A DNA stretch of 64,000 nucleotides from Aliiroseovarius sp. F47248L (lineage in GTDB: Bacteria; Pseudomonadota; Alphaproteobacteria; Rhodobacterales; Rhodobacteraceae), in assembly GCF_023016085.1 (NCBI RefSeq), contig NZ_JALKBF010000001.1, forward strand, positions 124,001 through 188,000. Direction: 5' to 3'. This document shows positions 54,740 through 64,000 of this stretch, piece after piece. Every line of letters begins with the position of its first letter. The first letter of the stretch is position 1. The notes beneath the pieces were generated by a model. The model had not been told where the DNA came from and searched no databases. It saw only the letters and a list, made by a program, of their open reading frames with translations. Position numbers and translations under genes: made by a program.

Positions 54740-55765
54740 TTACCCTCGACGAGACCGCAAAAAACCCATGATCTCATATGTCTGGTCAAGGATCGGTTGG
54801 GCGATTGCTTCGGCGCGTTCGGCACCCTGCGCCAAAACCCGGTCAATCTCGGCCTTGTCGTTCATCAAGCGTGCCATTTCTTCCGATATCGGTCCCAACC
54901 TTTCCACGGCCAGATCGGCCAAGGCAGGTTTGAATTTGCCCCAACCAGCACCTGCGAACTCAGCTATAACCGCTTCGGGCGAGGTTTCGGACAAACCAGC
55001 GTAGATATCCACAAGATTGCGTGCCTCAGGACGCCCTTTAAGGCCATCAAGTGTGTCGGGTAGGGGCTCTGGGTCGGTGCGCGCCTTTTTGAATTTCTTC
55101 GCGATCGTGTCGGCGTCATCGGTCATGTTGATGCGCTCCATGTCGCTTTCACCCGATTTGGACATTTTCTTGGATCCATCGCGCAGGTTCATCACCCGGG
55201 TTGCTGGCCCTTCGATAATGGGTTCAGGCAGCGGGAAGAAACCTTCGGCGCCGAAATCGTGGTTGAATTTTGCAGCAATGTCGCGCGTCAGTTCGACGTG
55301 CTGTTTCTGATCCTCGCCCACAGGCACGTGGGTGGCGTGATAGAGCAGAATGTCGGCAGCCATCAGCGCCGGGTAAGCATAAAGACCCAGCGAGACTTTC
55401 TCGGCGTTCTTCCCCGCCTTGTCCTTGAACTGCGTCATGCGGTTCATCCAGCCCACGCGTGCGACACAGTTGAACAGCCACGCCAGTTCGGCATGGGCAG
55501 GCACCTGACTTTGGTTGAACAGAACGGACTTCGACGGGTCGATCCCAGCGGCCAGATAGCCCGCCGTGACTTCGCGGGTGGCATCCATCAGCTCTTTCGG
55601 GTCTTGCCAGACGGTGATGGCATGCAGGTCGACGACGCAAAAGATTGCCTCGTAATCCTGCCCTTGCATGTCCACAAAACGCTTGATGGCCCCAAGGTAG
55701 TTGCCCAATTGTAGCCCGCCCGAAGGCTTAACGCCCGAGAAGACGCGAGGCGTGTGATTGGTCAT
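54740..55765 (-). CDS. trpS: Tryptophanyl-tRNA synthetase
   Basis: The 341-residue class I synthetase charges tRNA-Trp. The HIGH-equivalent is in '[15 protein letters not shown]', where the usual His or Thr is Gln, and the KMSKS motif is 'GSKKMSKSG'. Length fits the bacterial enzyme. The Gln variant is mild and sits in a position that already varies between H and T in this family. It is divergent from the rhomboid-fold gene. Confidence 0.96.
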   Translation of the reverse strand: MTNHTPRVFSGVKPSGGLQLGNYLGAIKRFVDMQGQDYEAIFCVVDLHAITVWQDPKELMDATREVTAGYLAAGIDPSKSVLFNQSQVPAHAELAWLFNCVARVGWMNRMTQFKDKAGKNAEKVSLGLYAYPALMAADILLYHATHVPVGEDQKQHVELTRDIAAKFNHDFGAEGFFPLPEPIIEGPATRVMNLRDGSKKMSKSGESDMERINMTDDADTIAKKFKKARTDPEPLPDTLDGLKGRPEARNLVDIYAGLSETSPEAVIAEFAGAGWGKFKPALADLAVERLGPISEEMARLMNDKAEIDRVLAQGAERAEAIAQPILDQTYEIMGFLRSRRG

Positions 55766-55864
55766 GTTTTCGCTCCGTCTGGATTTCTTACTTCACGTCG
55801 CTTACCCATGTGGACAAAGGCCGTCAAGAAAGGCCCGTATGGAAGTGGCCAAGGAGAGCCAGTT

Positions 55865-56551
55865 ATGAGCAGTTATCGCGAAGAAAGCCCCGTAAACCCG
55901 TTGCCGCCGGTGGTGATTGCGCTGGCCGTGTTCCTGATCGGCATTGAACTTGTGTTTGCTGCGGGCAGTCGGGGCTTCATCGGTGGACCCGAAGCCGCAG
56001 GCTGGCGCATATCTATGATCGAGGAATGGGGGTTTTACGAACCCTTGTTCTCGAAAATGGTCGAAACCGGCAGCTTCCCACTTCGCGAGCTTGCGCGCTT
56101 CTTCACCTATCCGTTCCTGCACCTTAGCTTCACCCACCTTCTGTTCGTGCTGGTTTTTCTGCTGGCGCTGGGCAAAATGGTGGGCGAGGTGTTTTCGCCT
56201 CTTGCCTTTCTGGTTGTGTATTTCGGAGCGTCGATTGGCGGGGCGTTGGCGTATTGGGTGGTGTGGGACACACCGGTCATCCTGTTTGGTGGGTTTCCGT
56301 CGGTCTATGGCCTGATCGGGGCATACACGTTCCTTTTGTGGAGCAATCTTGCAGCAACAGGCGGCAACCAGCTGTCGGCCTTCCGTATTATCGCGTTCCT
56401 GATGGGATTGCAGTTGATCTTTGGGTTGCTGTTCGGGGCAGGTCTGAACTGGGTGTCCGAAATCGCCGGGTTCGCGGCGGGGTTCGGCCTGTCGTTTCTG
56501 GTCAGCCCTGGTGGCTGGTCAAACGTTCTGGCACGGCTGCGCAAGCGATAG
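55865..56551 (+). CDS. Rhomboid-fold membrane protein lacking the catalytic dyad
   Basis: The 228-residue protein has the six-helix rhomboid core. The Ser-motif region reads 'FGGFPSVYGLIGAY' (142-149 = G-G-F-P-S-V-Y-G), so the G-x-S-G motif is broken, and the helix-6 His position is Glu (E199 in 'SEIAGFAAG', versus H-x-x-G in GlpG). Both catalytic residues are therefore absent or displaced, making this a likely pseudoprotease, perhaps a chaperone or membrane scaffold like iRhom/Derlin. The start at 55865 has AAGGAG upstream; a longer frame to 55754 is open. It converges on murJ with a 6-nt gap. Confidence 0.85.
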   Translation: MSSYREESPVNPLPPVVIALAVFLIGIELVFAAGSRGFIGGPEAAGWRISMIEEWGFYEPLFSKMVETGSFPLRELARFFTYPFLHLSFTHLLFVLVFLLALGKMVGEVFSPLAFLVVYFGASIGGALAYWVVWDTPVILFGGFPSVYGLIGAYTFLLWSNLAATGGNQLSAFRIIAFLMGLQLIFGLLFGAGLNWVSEIAGFAAGFGLSFLVSPGGWSNVLARLRKR

Positions 56552-56557
56552 CGGATA

Positions 56558-58096
56558 TCAACCCCGGCGCAGTGCGTCCTTGATCTCGGACATGCGGAAG
56601 GCGCCGAACAATTGGCCCAAGACGCCATAGGTGACGATCCCGCCGACCACCAAAATAACGAGCGCCACGATTTTCAATCCCGGAATGCCGAACATGGGCC
56701 CCATGACAAGCACCAGAATCCACAGAACGGCACCCATGGCCCAACTGGCTGCGGCCAATCGCCAGAAGCGGCGCCAGAACCGTGCATCGAACCGTGTATC
56801 CTCGCCCATGCGCGCCGCGCCAATCCATGTCAGACCGGTGATTGTCCAACCGGCAACCGTTGTGCCAATGGCGGCGGCAATGAAGCCGATCCAATAGCTT
56901 AGCCCGACGGCGACCAGCAGATTGACGACCATTCCCACAATAGCGAAGTGGAACGGCGTGCGGGTGTTTTCTCGGGCGAAATAGACCGAGGCGAGAACTT
57001 TCTGCAGCACGAATGCTGGCAACCCTGCCCCATAAATCGCAGTTGCCAAGGCGGTCGATGCAGTGTCATCGGATGTGAACGCGCCGCGTTGAAACAGAAC
57101 TTCGATCAACTGGGTCGGAACCACCATTAACGCAACCGCCGCCGGAAAAGTCAGCGCCAGAGACAGCTCGCCCGCGCGGCTCATGGCATTGCGCCCGGCA
57201 AGATTGTCACCGGATCGTAGGTTACGCGAAAGCTCTGGCAACAGAACGATCCCGATGGCAATACCCACGACGCCCAATGGCAGTTGATAGAGACGGTCGG
57301 CGTAGTAAAGCCATGCCACTGCTCCGTCGAAAAAGCTGGCAACCTGACGGCCCACCAGAAGGTTGATCTGCGTCACGCCACCGGCAAGGGCGGCCGGTGC
57401 TGCGATGATAAACAGGCGCTTCAGTTCGGGCGTCATATGTGGCATGCGCGGCACAAGACGATAGCCCGCACGGCTTGCCGCCACCCAGACCAGAACCACT
57501 TGCGCGATTCCGGCGACAGGCACGGTCCAAGCCAAGGCGCTACCGATGTCACAACCCAGACTGTCAGCAACAAACATCGCCGCTATGAAGATAACGTTCA
57601 GAAGGACAGGGGCCGCCGCCGCCGCCATGAATCGTCCTGTCGCGTTCAGGACGCCGGATAACAAGGCTGCCATCGAGATGAACAGGATATAGGGAAACGC
57701 AATGCGTCCATAGGTGACGGCCAAGTCAAACCGGTTGTCCTCAGCAAACCCCGACGCCATTGCATAGACCAGCGCAGGCATGAAGATCTGAGCAAGGATG
57801 GTAAAGATCACCAAGATGAAGGCCAACCCCGACATCGCGTCACGCGCGAACTCCTTCGCCCCTTCGCCGCCCTCGTGCTTTTTGGCAAACATCGGCACGA
57901 AGGCCACGTTCAACGTACCTTCGGCAAAGAACCGGCGGAACATGTTGGGCAGGGAAAACGCGATCAGGAACGCCTCGGCGACTGCCGATGATCCCAAAAA
58001 CGCGCCGATCATGATGTCACGCACAAAACCAAGGATACGGCTGGCCATCGTCCAGCCGCCCACGGTCATGAAGCCACGCGCCAGTCTGGAAGCCAT
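56558..58096 (-). CDS. murJ: Lipid II flippase MurJ
   Basis: The 512-residue inner-membrane protein has about fourteen helices and the MurJ/MviN signature 'RFFAEGTLNVAFVPMFAKK'. It flips lipid-linked peptidoglycan precursor to the periplasm. It starts within the glnD stop (TAATG overlap, one base), so glnD and murJ are cotranscribed. This order is frequent in alphaproteobacteria, as I recall. Confidence 0.96.
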   Translation of the reverse strand: MASRLARGFMTVGGWTMASRILGFVRDIMIGAFLGSSAVAEAFLIAFSLPNMFRRFFAEGTLNVAFVPMFAKKHEGGEGAKEFARDAMSGLAFILVIFTILAQIFMPALVYAMASGFAEDNRFDLAVTYGRIAFPYILFISMAALLSGVLNATGRFMAAAAAPVLLNVIFIAAMFVADSLGCDIGSALAWTVPVAGIAQVVLVWVAASRAGYRLVPRMPHMTPELKRLFIIAAPAALAGGVTQINLLVGRQVASFFDGAVAWLYYADRLYQLPLGVVGIAIGIVLLPELSRNLRSGDNLAGRNAMSRAGELSLALTFPAAVALMVVPTQLIEVLFQRGAFTSDDTASTALATAIYGAGLPAFVLQKVLASVYFARENTRTPFHFAIVGMVVNLLVAVGLSYWIGFIAAAIGTTVAGWTITGLTWIGAARMGEDTRFDARFWRRFWRLAAASWAMGAVLWILVLVMGPMFGIPGLKIVALVILVVGGIVTYGVLGQLFGAFRMSEIKDALRRG

Positions 58097-60885
58097 TACG
58101 CCGTTGCCCTTTCGGCCGTTTGTTCGATTGCTTGCCGCAACTTGGCTTCAAGTTGCAGCTTCTTGTGCTCGGCCATGATCTTTAGTCCAAACATGTCCTT
58201 GACGTAGAACGAGTCCACGACCTGTTCGCCATACGTCGCGATCACGGCTGACGCAATATAGATATTCGCACTTGCCAATGTCCGTGTCAGGTCATGCAGC
58301 AGGCCGGGGCGATCCCGCGTATCGACCTCAATGATCGTGTAAATCTCGGACCCATCATTGTCGAAGGTGATATGCGTGGGCACTTTGAACACCCGCTCGC
58401 GCTTTTTCAGCTTGTCGCTGTTGGCGTTGGCCTCGGACGCGATGACCTCGCCCTTCAACAGGCGATGAAGCATCTTTTCTATGCGTTCCTTGCGCGCCAC
58501 GTCAAATGGGTGCCCGTCAGAATCCTGCACCCAGAAGCAAGCCGTCGCGTACCCGTCCTTCGAAGTATAGGTCCGAGCATCAACGATATTTGCGCGAACA
58601 GCCGTCAACGCGCCTGCAATACGCGAAAAGATGCCCGGATGATCCGCCAACGCGAAATAGACGCGGGTCACGTCGCGTTCTTCATCCTCGTAGATGTCGA
58701 TCCGAACCTCGTCATCCTTGATGTCGCGCAAAAGCTTGGCAAAAACCTTGTGTGCAGTGACATGCAGCCCTTGCCAGTAGCTGTCGTAATGGCGGGCTGT
58801 TTCGGCGCGCAGGTCTTTATTCGACCAGTCTGATAGTTCCTGACGCAGGGCGCGCTTGGCCTCGGTGCCACGCGTGGCGCGGTTCAGGTCCTCCATCCCG
58901 TCTTCAAGGGCGCGCTGTGTTTGGTTGTAGAGCGTGCGGATCAGCGTGGCTTTCCAGTTGTTCCACGTGGTCGGGCCTACTCCGCGAATGTCGCAGACGG
59001 TCAGTACGGTTAGAAGTTCCAGCCGCCGCATGGTTTTCACAGCCTTGGCGAAATCCCGAACTGTGCGTGGGTCGGCGATGTCGCGTTTTTGCGCCATATC
59101 AGACATAAGCAGGTGATACCGCACCAGCCATTCAACCGTCGCGGTGTCTTTGGCGTTCAACCCCAGCCGCGGGGCGACGCGGCGGGCGATCTTTGCACCA
59201 AGTATGGAATGATCCTGTGGTCGCCCCTTGCCGATATCATGCAGCAGCATTGCCACGATCAGCACCTTGCGATTGACCCCCCTGTCCAGAATCTCGGTCG
59301 AGATCGGCAGTTCTGCCCCTAACTCGCGCCGCTCGATCTGGGCAAAATTCGATATCACCTGAATCGTGTGCTCATCCACCGTATAGGAGTGATACATATT
59401 GAACTGCATCATCGCGACAATCGGTTCAAATTCGGGAATGAACGCCGCCAACACGCCGACCTCGTTCATCCGACGCAGCGCACGTTCTGGGTTGCCGTGC
59501 TTCAATAAGAGATCAAGAAAGATCCGATTTGCCTCTTTATCGTTGCGCATACCATCGTCAATCAGATCCAGATTGGCCGACACAAGTCGCATGGCATCCG
59601 GGTGGATCAACATGCCGGTGCGCAAACCTTCCTCGAACAGGCGAAGCAAATTCAGCTTATCCGATAAAAAGGCCGTGCCACTGACCACATCAAGACGGCC
59701 ATGTTTCTCGCGGTATCCCGCCTTCAGGCGTTTGCGTCGTTTGAACAGCCGCAGAAGTGTGGGGGCCTCTTTCAATTGCGCCGCTTCCAACGCGCTCAGA
59801 ACGATGCGCGTCAGGTCACCCACTTGGGTGGCATGCCGGAAATACGCCTGCATGAAATGTTCAACCCCACGCCGCCCTTCGGTGTCCTTGAACCCCAGTC
59901 GATCCGCTACTTCGACCTGAAGATCAAAGGTCAGCTGGTCCGATGGTCGATTGGTCACAAGATGCATCTGGCATCGCACAGCCCAAAGAAATTCTTCGGC
60001 GTTGCGGAAGGTTTCGTATTCTTCCTCCGTAAATACGCCCTTCGAGACAAGATCTTCGGGTTTTTTGACCCGGTGTTGGTATTTCGCGACCCAAAACAAG
60101 GTTTGCAGATCGCGCAGGCCGCCTTTGCCCTCCTTCACGTTGGGTTCGACCATGAACCGCTGATCACCCTGTTTTTCGTGTCGGGCATCGCGTTCGGCCA
60201 GTTTGGCTTCGATGAATTCAGCAAGAGTGTGCTTGAACAGCTTGTTCCAGAGCAGATCGGAAAGCTCTTTGGCAAGTTTAGCATCGCCGCAGATGTGACG
60301 TTTTTCCAGCAACGCAGTGCGGATGGTGAAATCCTCTTCGCCAAGACGCAGGCAATCGTCGATCGTTCGTGACGCATGACCGACTTTCAACCGCAAATCC
60401 CACAGCATATACAACATGCTTTCGATTACGCTCTCGGCCCATGGGGTGATCTTGTAGGGTGTCAGGAACAGCAGATCGACATCTGATTGGGGTGCCATTT
60501 CTGCCCGTCCATACCCACCCACTGCCAGCAGGGCAATGCGTTCGGACGCAGTGGGATTGGCTAAAGGATGCAATTTTTCAACTGCCACCCGATATATAAA
60601 CGAGACTATCCCATCCGTCAGAAAGGCATAGGACGCAATGGCCGGATAGGCGGTCAAAGGGTGTTCGGCAAGCGCGTCGGCAATCGCTGTGCGACCCGCC
60701 TTCATTGCGTTACGCAACAGCGATACGGTGGCATTCCGCACCGTTGCCGCATCAGGTCCGTCGTCGAACACCGGCCGCAACTTGTCCCATAACGCCGCAC
60801 CATCAAAGATGTCGCGTTCTGGGCAAATCAGATCAGAGACCGGGGGGGAAACGTCCCGGCTTGGCTCAGAACCCGGCACCGCCAA
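58096..60885 (-). CDS. glnD: [Protein-PII] uridylyltransferase/uridylyl-removing enzyme
   Basis: The 929-residue bifunctional enzyme modifies PII proteins in response to glutamine. It has an N-terminal nucleotidyltransferase domain ('GGYGRAEMAPQSDVDLLFL'), a GlnD PII-uridylyltransferase linker, an HD domain ('LLHDIGKGRPQDHS') and two C-terminal ACT domains ('DHPGIFSRIAGAL' and 'DRPGLLHDLTRTL'). Length is normal. The start is uncertain: TTG at 60885 and GTG at 60879 are in frame, and no clear ribosome site is visible. The TTG choice overlaps the lipoprotein gene by 20 nt. Confidence 0.95.
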   Translation of the reverse strand: MAVPGSEPSRDVSPPVSDLICPERDIFDGAALWDKLRPVFDDGPDAATVRNATVSLLRNAMKAGRTAIADALAEHPLTAYPAIASYAFLTDGIVSFIYRVAVEKLHPLANPTASERIALLAVGGYGRAEMAPQSDVDLLFLTPYKITPWAESVIESMLYMLWDLRLKVGHASRTIDDCLRLGEEDFTIRTALLEKRHICGDAKLAKELSDLLWNKLFKHTLAEFIEAKLAERDARHEKQGDQRFMVEPNVKEGKGGLRDLQTLFWVAKYQHRVKKPEDLVSKGVFTEEEYETFRNAEEFLWAVRCQMHLVTNRPSDQLTFDLQVEVADRLGFKDTEGRRGVEHFMQAYFRHATQVGDLTRIVLSALEAAQLKEAPTLLRLFKRRKRLKAGYREKHGRLDVVSGTAFLSDKLNLLRLFEEGLRTGMLIHPDAMRLVSANLDLIDDGMRNDKEANRIFLDLLLKHGNPERALRRMNEVGVLAAFIPEFEPIVAMMQFNMYHSYTVDEHTIQVISNFAQIERRELGAELPISTEILDRGVNRKVLIVAMLLHDIGKGRPQDHSILGAKIARRVAPRLGLNAKDTATVEWLVRYHLLMSDMAQKRDIADPRTVRDFAKAVKTMRRLELLTVLTVCDIRGVGPTTWNNWKATLIRTLYNQTQRALEDGMEDLNRATRGTEAKRALRQELSDWSNKDLRAETARHYDSYWQGLHVTAHKVFAKLLRDIKDDEVRIDIYEDEERDVTRVYFALADHPGIFSRIAGALTAVRANIVDARTYTSKDGYATACFWVQDSDGHPFDVARKERIEKMLHRLLKGEVIASEANANSDKLKKRERVFKVPTHITFDNDGSEIYTIIEVDTRDRPGLLHDLTRTLASANIYIASAVIATYGEQVVDSFYVKDMFGLKIMAEHKKLQLEAKLRQAIEQTAERATA

Positions 60886-62038
60886 AGCTTCTGGGTGCTG
60901 GGTCGATCACGACGACCTGATTGTTCCGGATCTGAGCGACGGCCAGTCCGCGCTCGTTCGTGCCGTTTGGACGAAGACGGAAGATGCCGTTGACCCCCAC
61001 AAAGCCCTGCGACTGGGTCAATGCGGTCGAGGTAAGCGCGTTTGCGCGGCCGGATTTGGCAAGCGCACCGATGGCCGCTATGCCGTCATACGCAAGACCG
61101 GCAATTGGGTGGGGTGCTGCGCCAAAACGCGCCTGATAGCGGCTGGCGAAACGGCTGGACAAACCGGGGTCGGGCAGGGCAAACCAACCGCCCTGAACGC
61201 CGGGCAAGGCCAACGCGTTAGATGGGATATCCCAGCGTTGCAAACCAATAAACTGGGTGGTTGCCGGGCTGACGCCGTTTTCGGGAAGAAGACCAGCTAG
61301 GAACGGCAGCGCGCCTGAAGTGCCGGATGTAAAGAACACTGACTGTGCGCCCGAGCTTTTCACCTTGGAACTGATCGCAGGCATCGCATTGATGATACCA
61401 TTTTGCGATAGTTCGAATGATGCGGTGCCTGCAAGTGTCGCGCTTGAATTCGCAATTGCGGCGCGGATGGCATTACTGCCCTGCACTTCGGCCTGATCAT
61501 TTCCGTGCAAAACCATGATGCGGCCTTTGCCACTACGCGCGGCATAGCGAACAAGACGGTTGGCCACGTTTTCAAACGTATTACCCAGTACGAAGACGTT
61601 GCCTCCTGCAATTCCCGTGTTGTTCGAGAAGCTCAGCACATTCACATTGCGGCGCGCCACAGCAACGCCGGCCGCGTTCGCGCTTTGGGCAAAGACAGGT
61701 CCCAGAATGATTTTCGCACCGTCATTCACCGCTTTGGTCGCCATCGCGCCCGCTTGATTCGGACTGCCGCCGGTATTGTAAACCCGCAGGTCGATCTCGA
61801 CCCCTGACAGTTCCGACATCGCCATACGCGCTGCGTTTTCAAGTGACGCGGCAAGGTTTGCGTCATTCGCCGAACCTGATCCTCCGGGCACCAATAGGGC
61901 TACAGGGACAGGTTTTCCGGGGTTTATGTTCTGACCGACCTGCGGACCTTGAACGCCACATGCTGAAAGTGCGGATAATCCTAATGTGGCAAATAGCAGA
62001 CCGATCGCCTTGCGGGTGCGGACGAAAACAGAGAACAT
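60866..62038 (-). CDS. Penicillin-binding-protein-activator-like periplasmic lipoprotein
   Basis: The 390-residue protein has a lipoprotein signal peptide with lipobox L-S-A-C (about residues 17-21 after MFSVFVRTRKAIGLLF) and a type I periplasmic-binding fold ('KPVPVALLVPGGSGSANDANLAASLENAARMAM'). Position beside rsmI/yraN matches the LpoA-like 'penicillin-binding protein activator' genes, which stimulate peptidoglycan synthase in other bacteria. An amino-acid-binding role is the alternative. The ATG at 62038 has AAAGGA upstream and begins the signal peptide; the frame extends to 62065. Confidence 0.8.
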   Translation of the reverse strand: MFSVFVRTRKAIGLLFATLGLSALSACGVQGPQVGQNINPGKPVPVALLVPGGSGSANDANLAASLENAARMAMSELSGVEIDLRVYNTGGSPNQAGAMATKAVNDGAKIILGPVFAQSANAAGVAVARRNVNVLSFSNNTGIAGGNVFVLGNTFENVANRLVRYAARSGKGRIMVLHGNDQAEVQGSNAIRAAIANSSATLAGTASFELSQNGIINAMPAISSKVKSSGAQSVFFTSGTSGALPFLAGLLPENGVSPATTQFIGLQRWDIPSNALALPGVQGGWFALPDPGLSSRFASRYQARFGAAPHPIAGLAYDGIAAIGALAKSGRANALTSTALTQSQGFVGVNGIFRLRPNGTNERGLAVAQIRNNQVVVIDPAPRSFGGAGF

Positions 62039-62119
62039 ACTAAAATCCTTTCCCAGACACGGCACCGAACGGCCGATGCAGACGGACGTATCATAGACTC
62101 AACAATTGACAGGTCCAGT

Positions 62120-62977
62120 GTGAAACCCCAAAACACCCAGCTTGATCCGGGCCTCTATCTTTTGGCGACGCCCATCGGTAACGCGCGTGACATCACGCTC
62201 AGGGCGCTGGACGTTCTGGCGTCCGCTGATGTGATCGCGGCGGAAGACACCCGCACGACGCGCAAGCTGATGGATATTCATGGGATTGCATTGAATGGGC
62301 GCAAGCTCATTCCCTATCACGACCATTCAGGCGGTGCCGCACGGGCGGGCATTGTGAAGCTGATTGCCGCCGGAAAATCCGTCGCATATGCCAGCGAAGC
62401 GGGCAGCCCCCTGATCGCTGATCCGGGTTATGCGCTCGCGCGGAATCTGGCCGAGGGTGGTCACTATGTGACGGCTCTGCCGGGAGCTTCTGCTACGCTT
62501 GCCGCGTTGAGCCTGTCTGGTCTTCCTACCGATAGGTTTCTGTTTGCCGGGTTTCCGCCCGCCGCAAAAGGTGCACGCGCAACGTGGCTGGCTGAATTGC
62601 TGCCCCTGCCTGCAACACTTGTTTTTTTTGAAAGCGCCAAACGTATTCAGAAATTGTTAGAGGAATTGTGCTCTTCTGGGGCTGATACACGTCAGGCTGC
62701 CGTGTGCCGCGAACTGACCAAGAAGTTTGAAGAGGTGAAGCGCGGTACGGTTGCCGAACTGGCTGATTGGCTGGACGAAAAACCCATCAAGGGCGAGGTT
62801 GTGTTTGTGCTGGATCGCGCCGGTGACGTGCAAGATGAAGGGGAGATGGAGGATTTGTTGGTGAAAGCTATGGCGGACATGTCGATGAAAGATGCAGTCA
62901 ATGCGGTGTCACAAGCACTGGGTCTGCCCCGTCGCAAAGTCTATCAGGCGGCGCTCGAGATTGGGCGCAAGGAATGA
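62120..62977 (+). CDS. rsmI: 16S rRNA (cytidine-1402-2'-O)-methyltransferase
   Basis: The 285-residue SAM-dependent enzyme methylates C1402 of 16S rRNA. It has the tetrapyrrole-methylase fold with 'GLYLLATPIGNARDITLRAL' at the start, 'EDTRTTRKLM' and 'ASEAGSPLIADPGY'. The start is a GTG. Its end overlaps yraN by 4 nt. It is divergent from the LpoA-like gene, as is usual for this neighbourhood. Confidence 0.95.
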   Translation: MKPQNTQLDPGLYLLATPIGNARDITLRALDVLASADVIAAEDTRTTRKLMDIHGIALNGRKLIPYHDHSGGAARAGIVKLIAAGKSVAYASEAGSPLIADPGYALARNLAEGGHYVTALPGASATLAALSLSGLPTDRFLFAGFPPAAKGARATWLAELLPLPATLVFFESAKRIQKLLEELCSSGADTRQAAVCRELTKKFEEVKRGTVAELADWLDEKPIKGEVVFVLDRAGDVQDEGEMEDLLVKAMADMSMKDAVNAVSQALGLPRRKVYQAALEIGRKE

Positions 62978-63327
62978 GCGGACTTGTCTCCTATCTGTCC
63001 GGTCGGGCAGCCGAGGATGCGATCGCGACTGATTATGATCGCAGGGGGCAACCCGTTGAAGCGCGTCGGTGGCGTGGCAAATATGGCGAAGTTGACCTGA
63101 TCGCCCGAGATGGCGAAACGGTGGTGTTTGTCGAAGTTAAAAAATCCCGAGACTTTCTGCGCGCAGCCCAGCGGATCACACCAGCACAGCTAGAACGCAT
63201 TCATGCCACGGCCTGCGAATATCTGGAAAATGAACCAAAAGGCCAGATGACGCCCTGCCGTTTCGACATGGCTTTGGTAAATGCCCAAGGTGCAACCGAG
63301 ATCATCGAGAACGCATTGGCCTATTGA
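62974..63327 (+). CDS. yraN: YraN-family (UPF0102) protein
   Basis: The 117-residue protein has the family motifs 'YGEVDLIARD' and 'VVFVEVKKS', which resemble the PD-(D/E)xK nuclease core, with D and E-x-K in the right order. Function is not established. It overlaps rsmI by 4 nt, and gshB follows 60 nt later. Confidence 0.93.
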   Translation: MSGLVSYLSGRAAEDAIATDYDRRGQPVEARRWRGKYGEVDLIARDGETVVFVEVKKSRDFLRAAQRITPAQLERIHATACEYLENEPKGQMTPCRFDMALVNAQGATEIIENALAY

Positions 63328-63387
63328 AGCCCATTGCGCATTGGCGCCGGCTGTCCCATGTAAGGGAAGCTGAATAAGGAGTGCGCC

Positions 63388-64000
63388 ATGTCGCTGAAAG
63401 TCGCCATTCAAATGGATCCGATCGATCATGTTAACATCGACGCGGACAGCACGTTTCGGATTGCGGAAGAGGCACAAGCGCGGGGCCATTCGCTGTTCTA
63501 CTATACGCCTGATCACCTGAGCTATCGGGAAGGAAAGGTTTGCGCCCGAGGTTGGCCTTTGACCGTACGTCGCGAGAAAGGCAACCACTTTACTTTGGGT
63601 GAGCAAACGGATGTCGACCTTCAGGATTTTGACGTCGTCTGGCTGCGTCAAGATCCGCCGTTTGACATGGGCTATATCACCACCACCCATATTCTGGATA
63701 TGATCCATCCCGATACGCTTGTGGTGAACAATCCGTTCTGGGTGCGAAACTATCCTGAAAAATTGCTGGTGTTAGCTTTCCCTGATCTGACCCCACCGAC
63801 GATGATCGCACGTGATTTTGCCACTTTGAAATCCTTCAAAGCGGAACATGGCGATATAATTCTAAAGCCACTTTACGGTAACGGTGGGGCCGGCGTTTTC
63901 CGGTTGGACGTAAATGACCGCAACCTTGCTTCGCTGCACGAACTGTTCGTTGGCATCAATCGCGAGCCTTTGATTGCGCAAAAGTTTTTGCCTGATGTCT
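63388..64000 (+). CDS. gshB: Glutathione synthase, 5' part
   Basis: The gene is cut by the right edge after about 204 codons. The visible part starts '[23 protein letters not shown]', a typical prokaryotic GshB N-terminus, and includes '[14 protein letters not shown]' and the ATP-grasp loop '[16 protein letters not shown]'. GshB joins gamma-glutamylcysteine and glycine with ATP. An AAGGAG site precedes the ATG. Confidence 0.95.
   Translation, partial: MSLKVAIQMDPIDHVNIDADSTFRIAEEAQARGHSLFYYTPDHLSYREGKVCARGWPLTVRREKGNHFTLGEQTDVDLQDFDVVWLRQDPPFDMGYITTTHILDMIHPDTLVVNNPFWVRNYPEKLLVLAFPDLTPPTMIARDFATLKSFKAEHGDIILKPLYGNGGAGVFRLDVNDRNLASLHELFVGINREPLIAQKFLPDV

Noticed and set aside
54740..55765. 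Gln in the HIGH-like motif of TrpRS (GGLQLGN) considered as loss of function
   Set aside because: The position varies naturally between His and Thr in TrpRS, KMSKS is intact and the gene is single in this window, so an active enzyme is more likely.
1..64000. Search for tRNA, rRNA, CRISPR, insertion sequences, att sites and prophage genes
   Set aside because: Reading both strands showed no cloverleaf with CCA-type end, no regularly spaced repeats, no transposase or integrase motif.

Overview
The window looks like chromosomal DNA from an alphaproteobacterium of the Rhodobacterales, most likely the Roseobacter group. The support is a G+C-rich base composition with dense ATGA-type gene overlaps, a deoC gene beside a two-domain ALDH16-type aldehyde dehydrogenase, short HisG with HisZ, a CueR/HmrR copper module, and the penicillin-binding-protein-activator/RsmI/YraN/glutathione-synthase gene order. 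This assignment rests on gene content read by eye, not on a database search. No rRNA, tRNA, CRISPR array, insertion sequence or phage gene was seen.

Layout. 1-8978: an SLC13-type permease cut by the window edge, a divergent LysE exporter/Lrp regulator pair, yebC, a DMT exporter, an orphan peptide-type binding protein, panBC (pantothenate synthesis) and an M20 deacylase. 9183-17235: ten tightly packed same-strand genes of mostly unknown function: a TelA-like coiled-coil protein, an AAA+ ATPase, two soluble unknowns, several small membrane proteins and a DUF1523-type protein. This is the best candidate for an undescribed system. It carries two more A/T-rich membrane genes and a truncated duplicate of the first 24 codons of one of its own genes. 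17293-20674: ALDH16 and deoC (deoxyribose-phosphate breakdown). 21010-26545: a complete oligopeptide ABC transporter (A-B-C-D-F). 26594-29801: copper chaperone, CopA ATPase with a CueR-type promoter, and CueR. 29902-33532: an ADP-forming acyl-CoA synthetase fused to a GNAT acetyltransferase, beside an HDAC-family deacetylase. 33533-34606: a DadA-like FAD oxidoreductase.

34773-44793: an eight-gene minus-strand operon of xanthine dehydrogenase (xdhA-xdhB-xdhC), a BMP-type nucleoside/purine ABC transporter and, embedded in it, a voltage-gated-type K+ channel. 45026-52644: a VOC protein, dnaE, slyX and hisS-hisZ-hisG. 52656-54611: DUF2461, hemerythrin and CDGSH iron-sulfur proteins. 54740-62038: trpS, a rhomboid-fold protein lacking its catalytic residues, murJ, glnD and a periplasmic-binding lipoprotein. 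62120 to the end: rsmI, yraN and the start of gshB.

Functionally, much of the window is import and breakdown of organic nitrogen and carbon (peptides, purines, deoxyribose, amino acids) interleaved with core genes (dnaE, hisS, trpS, murJ, glnD, gshB). Most regions are ordinary; the 9-17 kb cluster is the clear exception.
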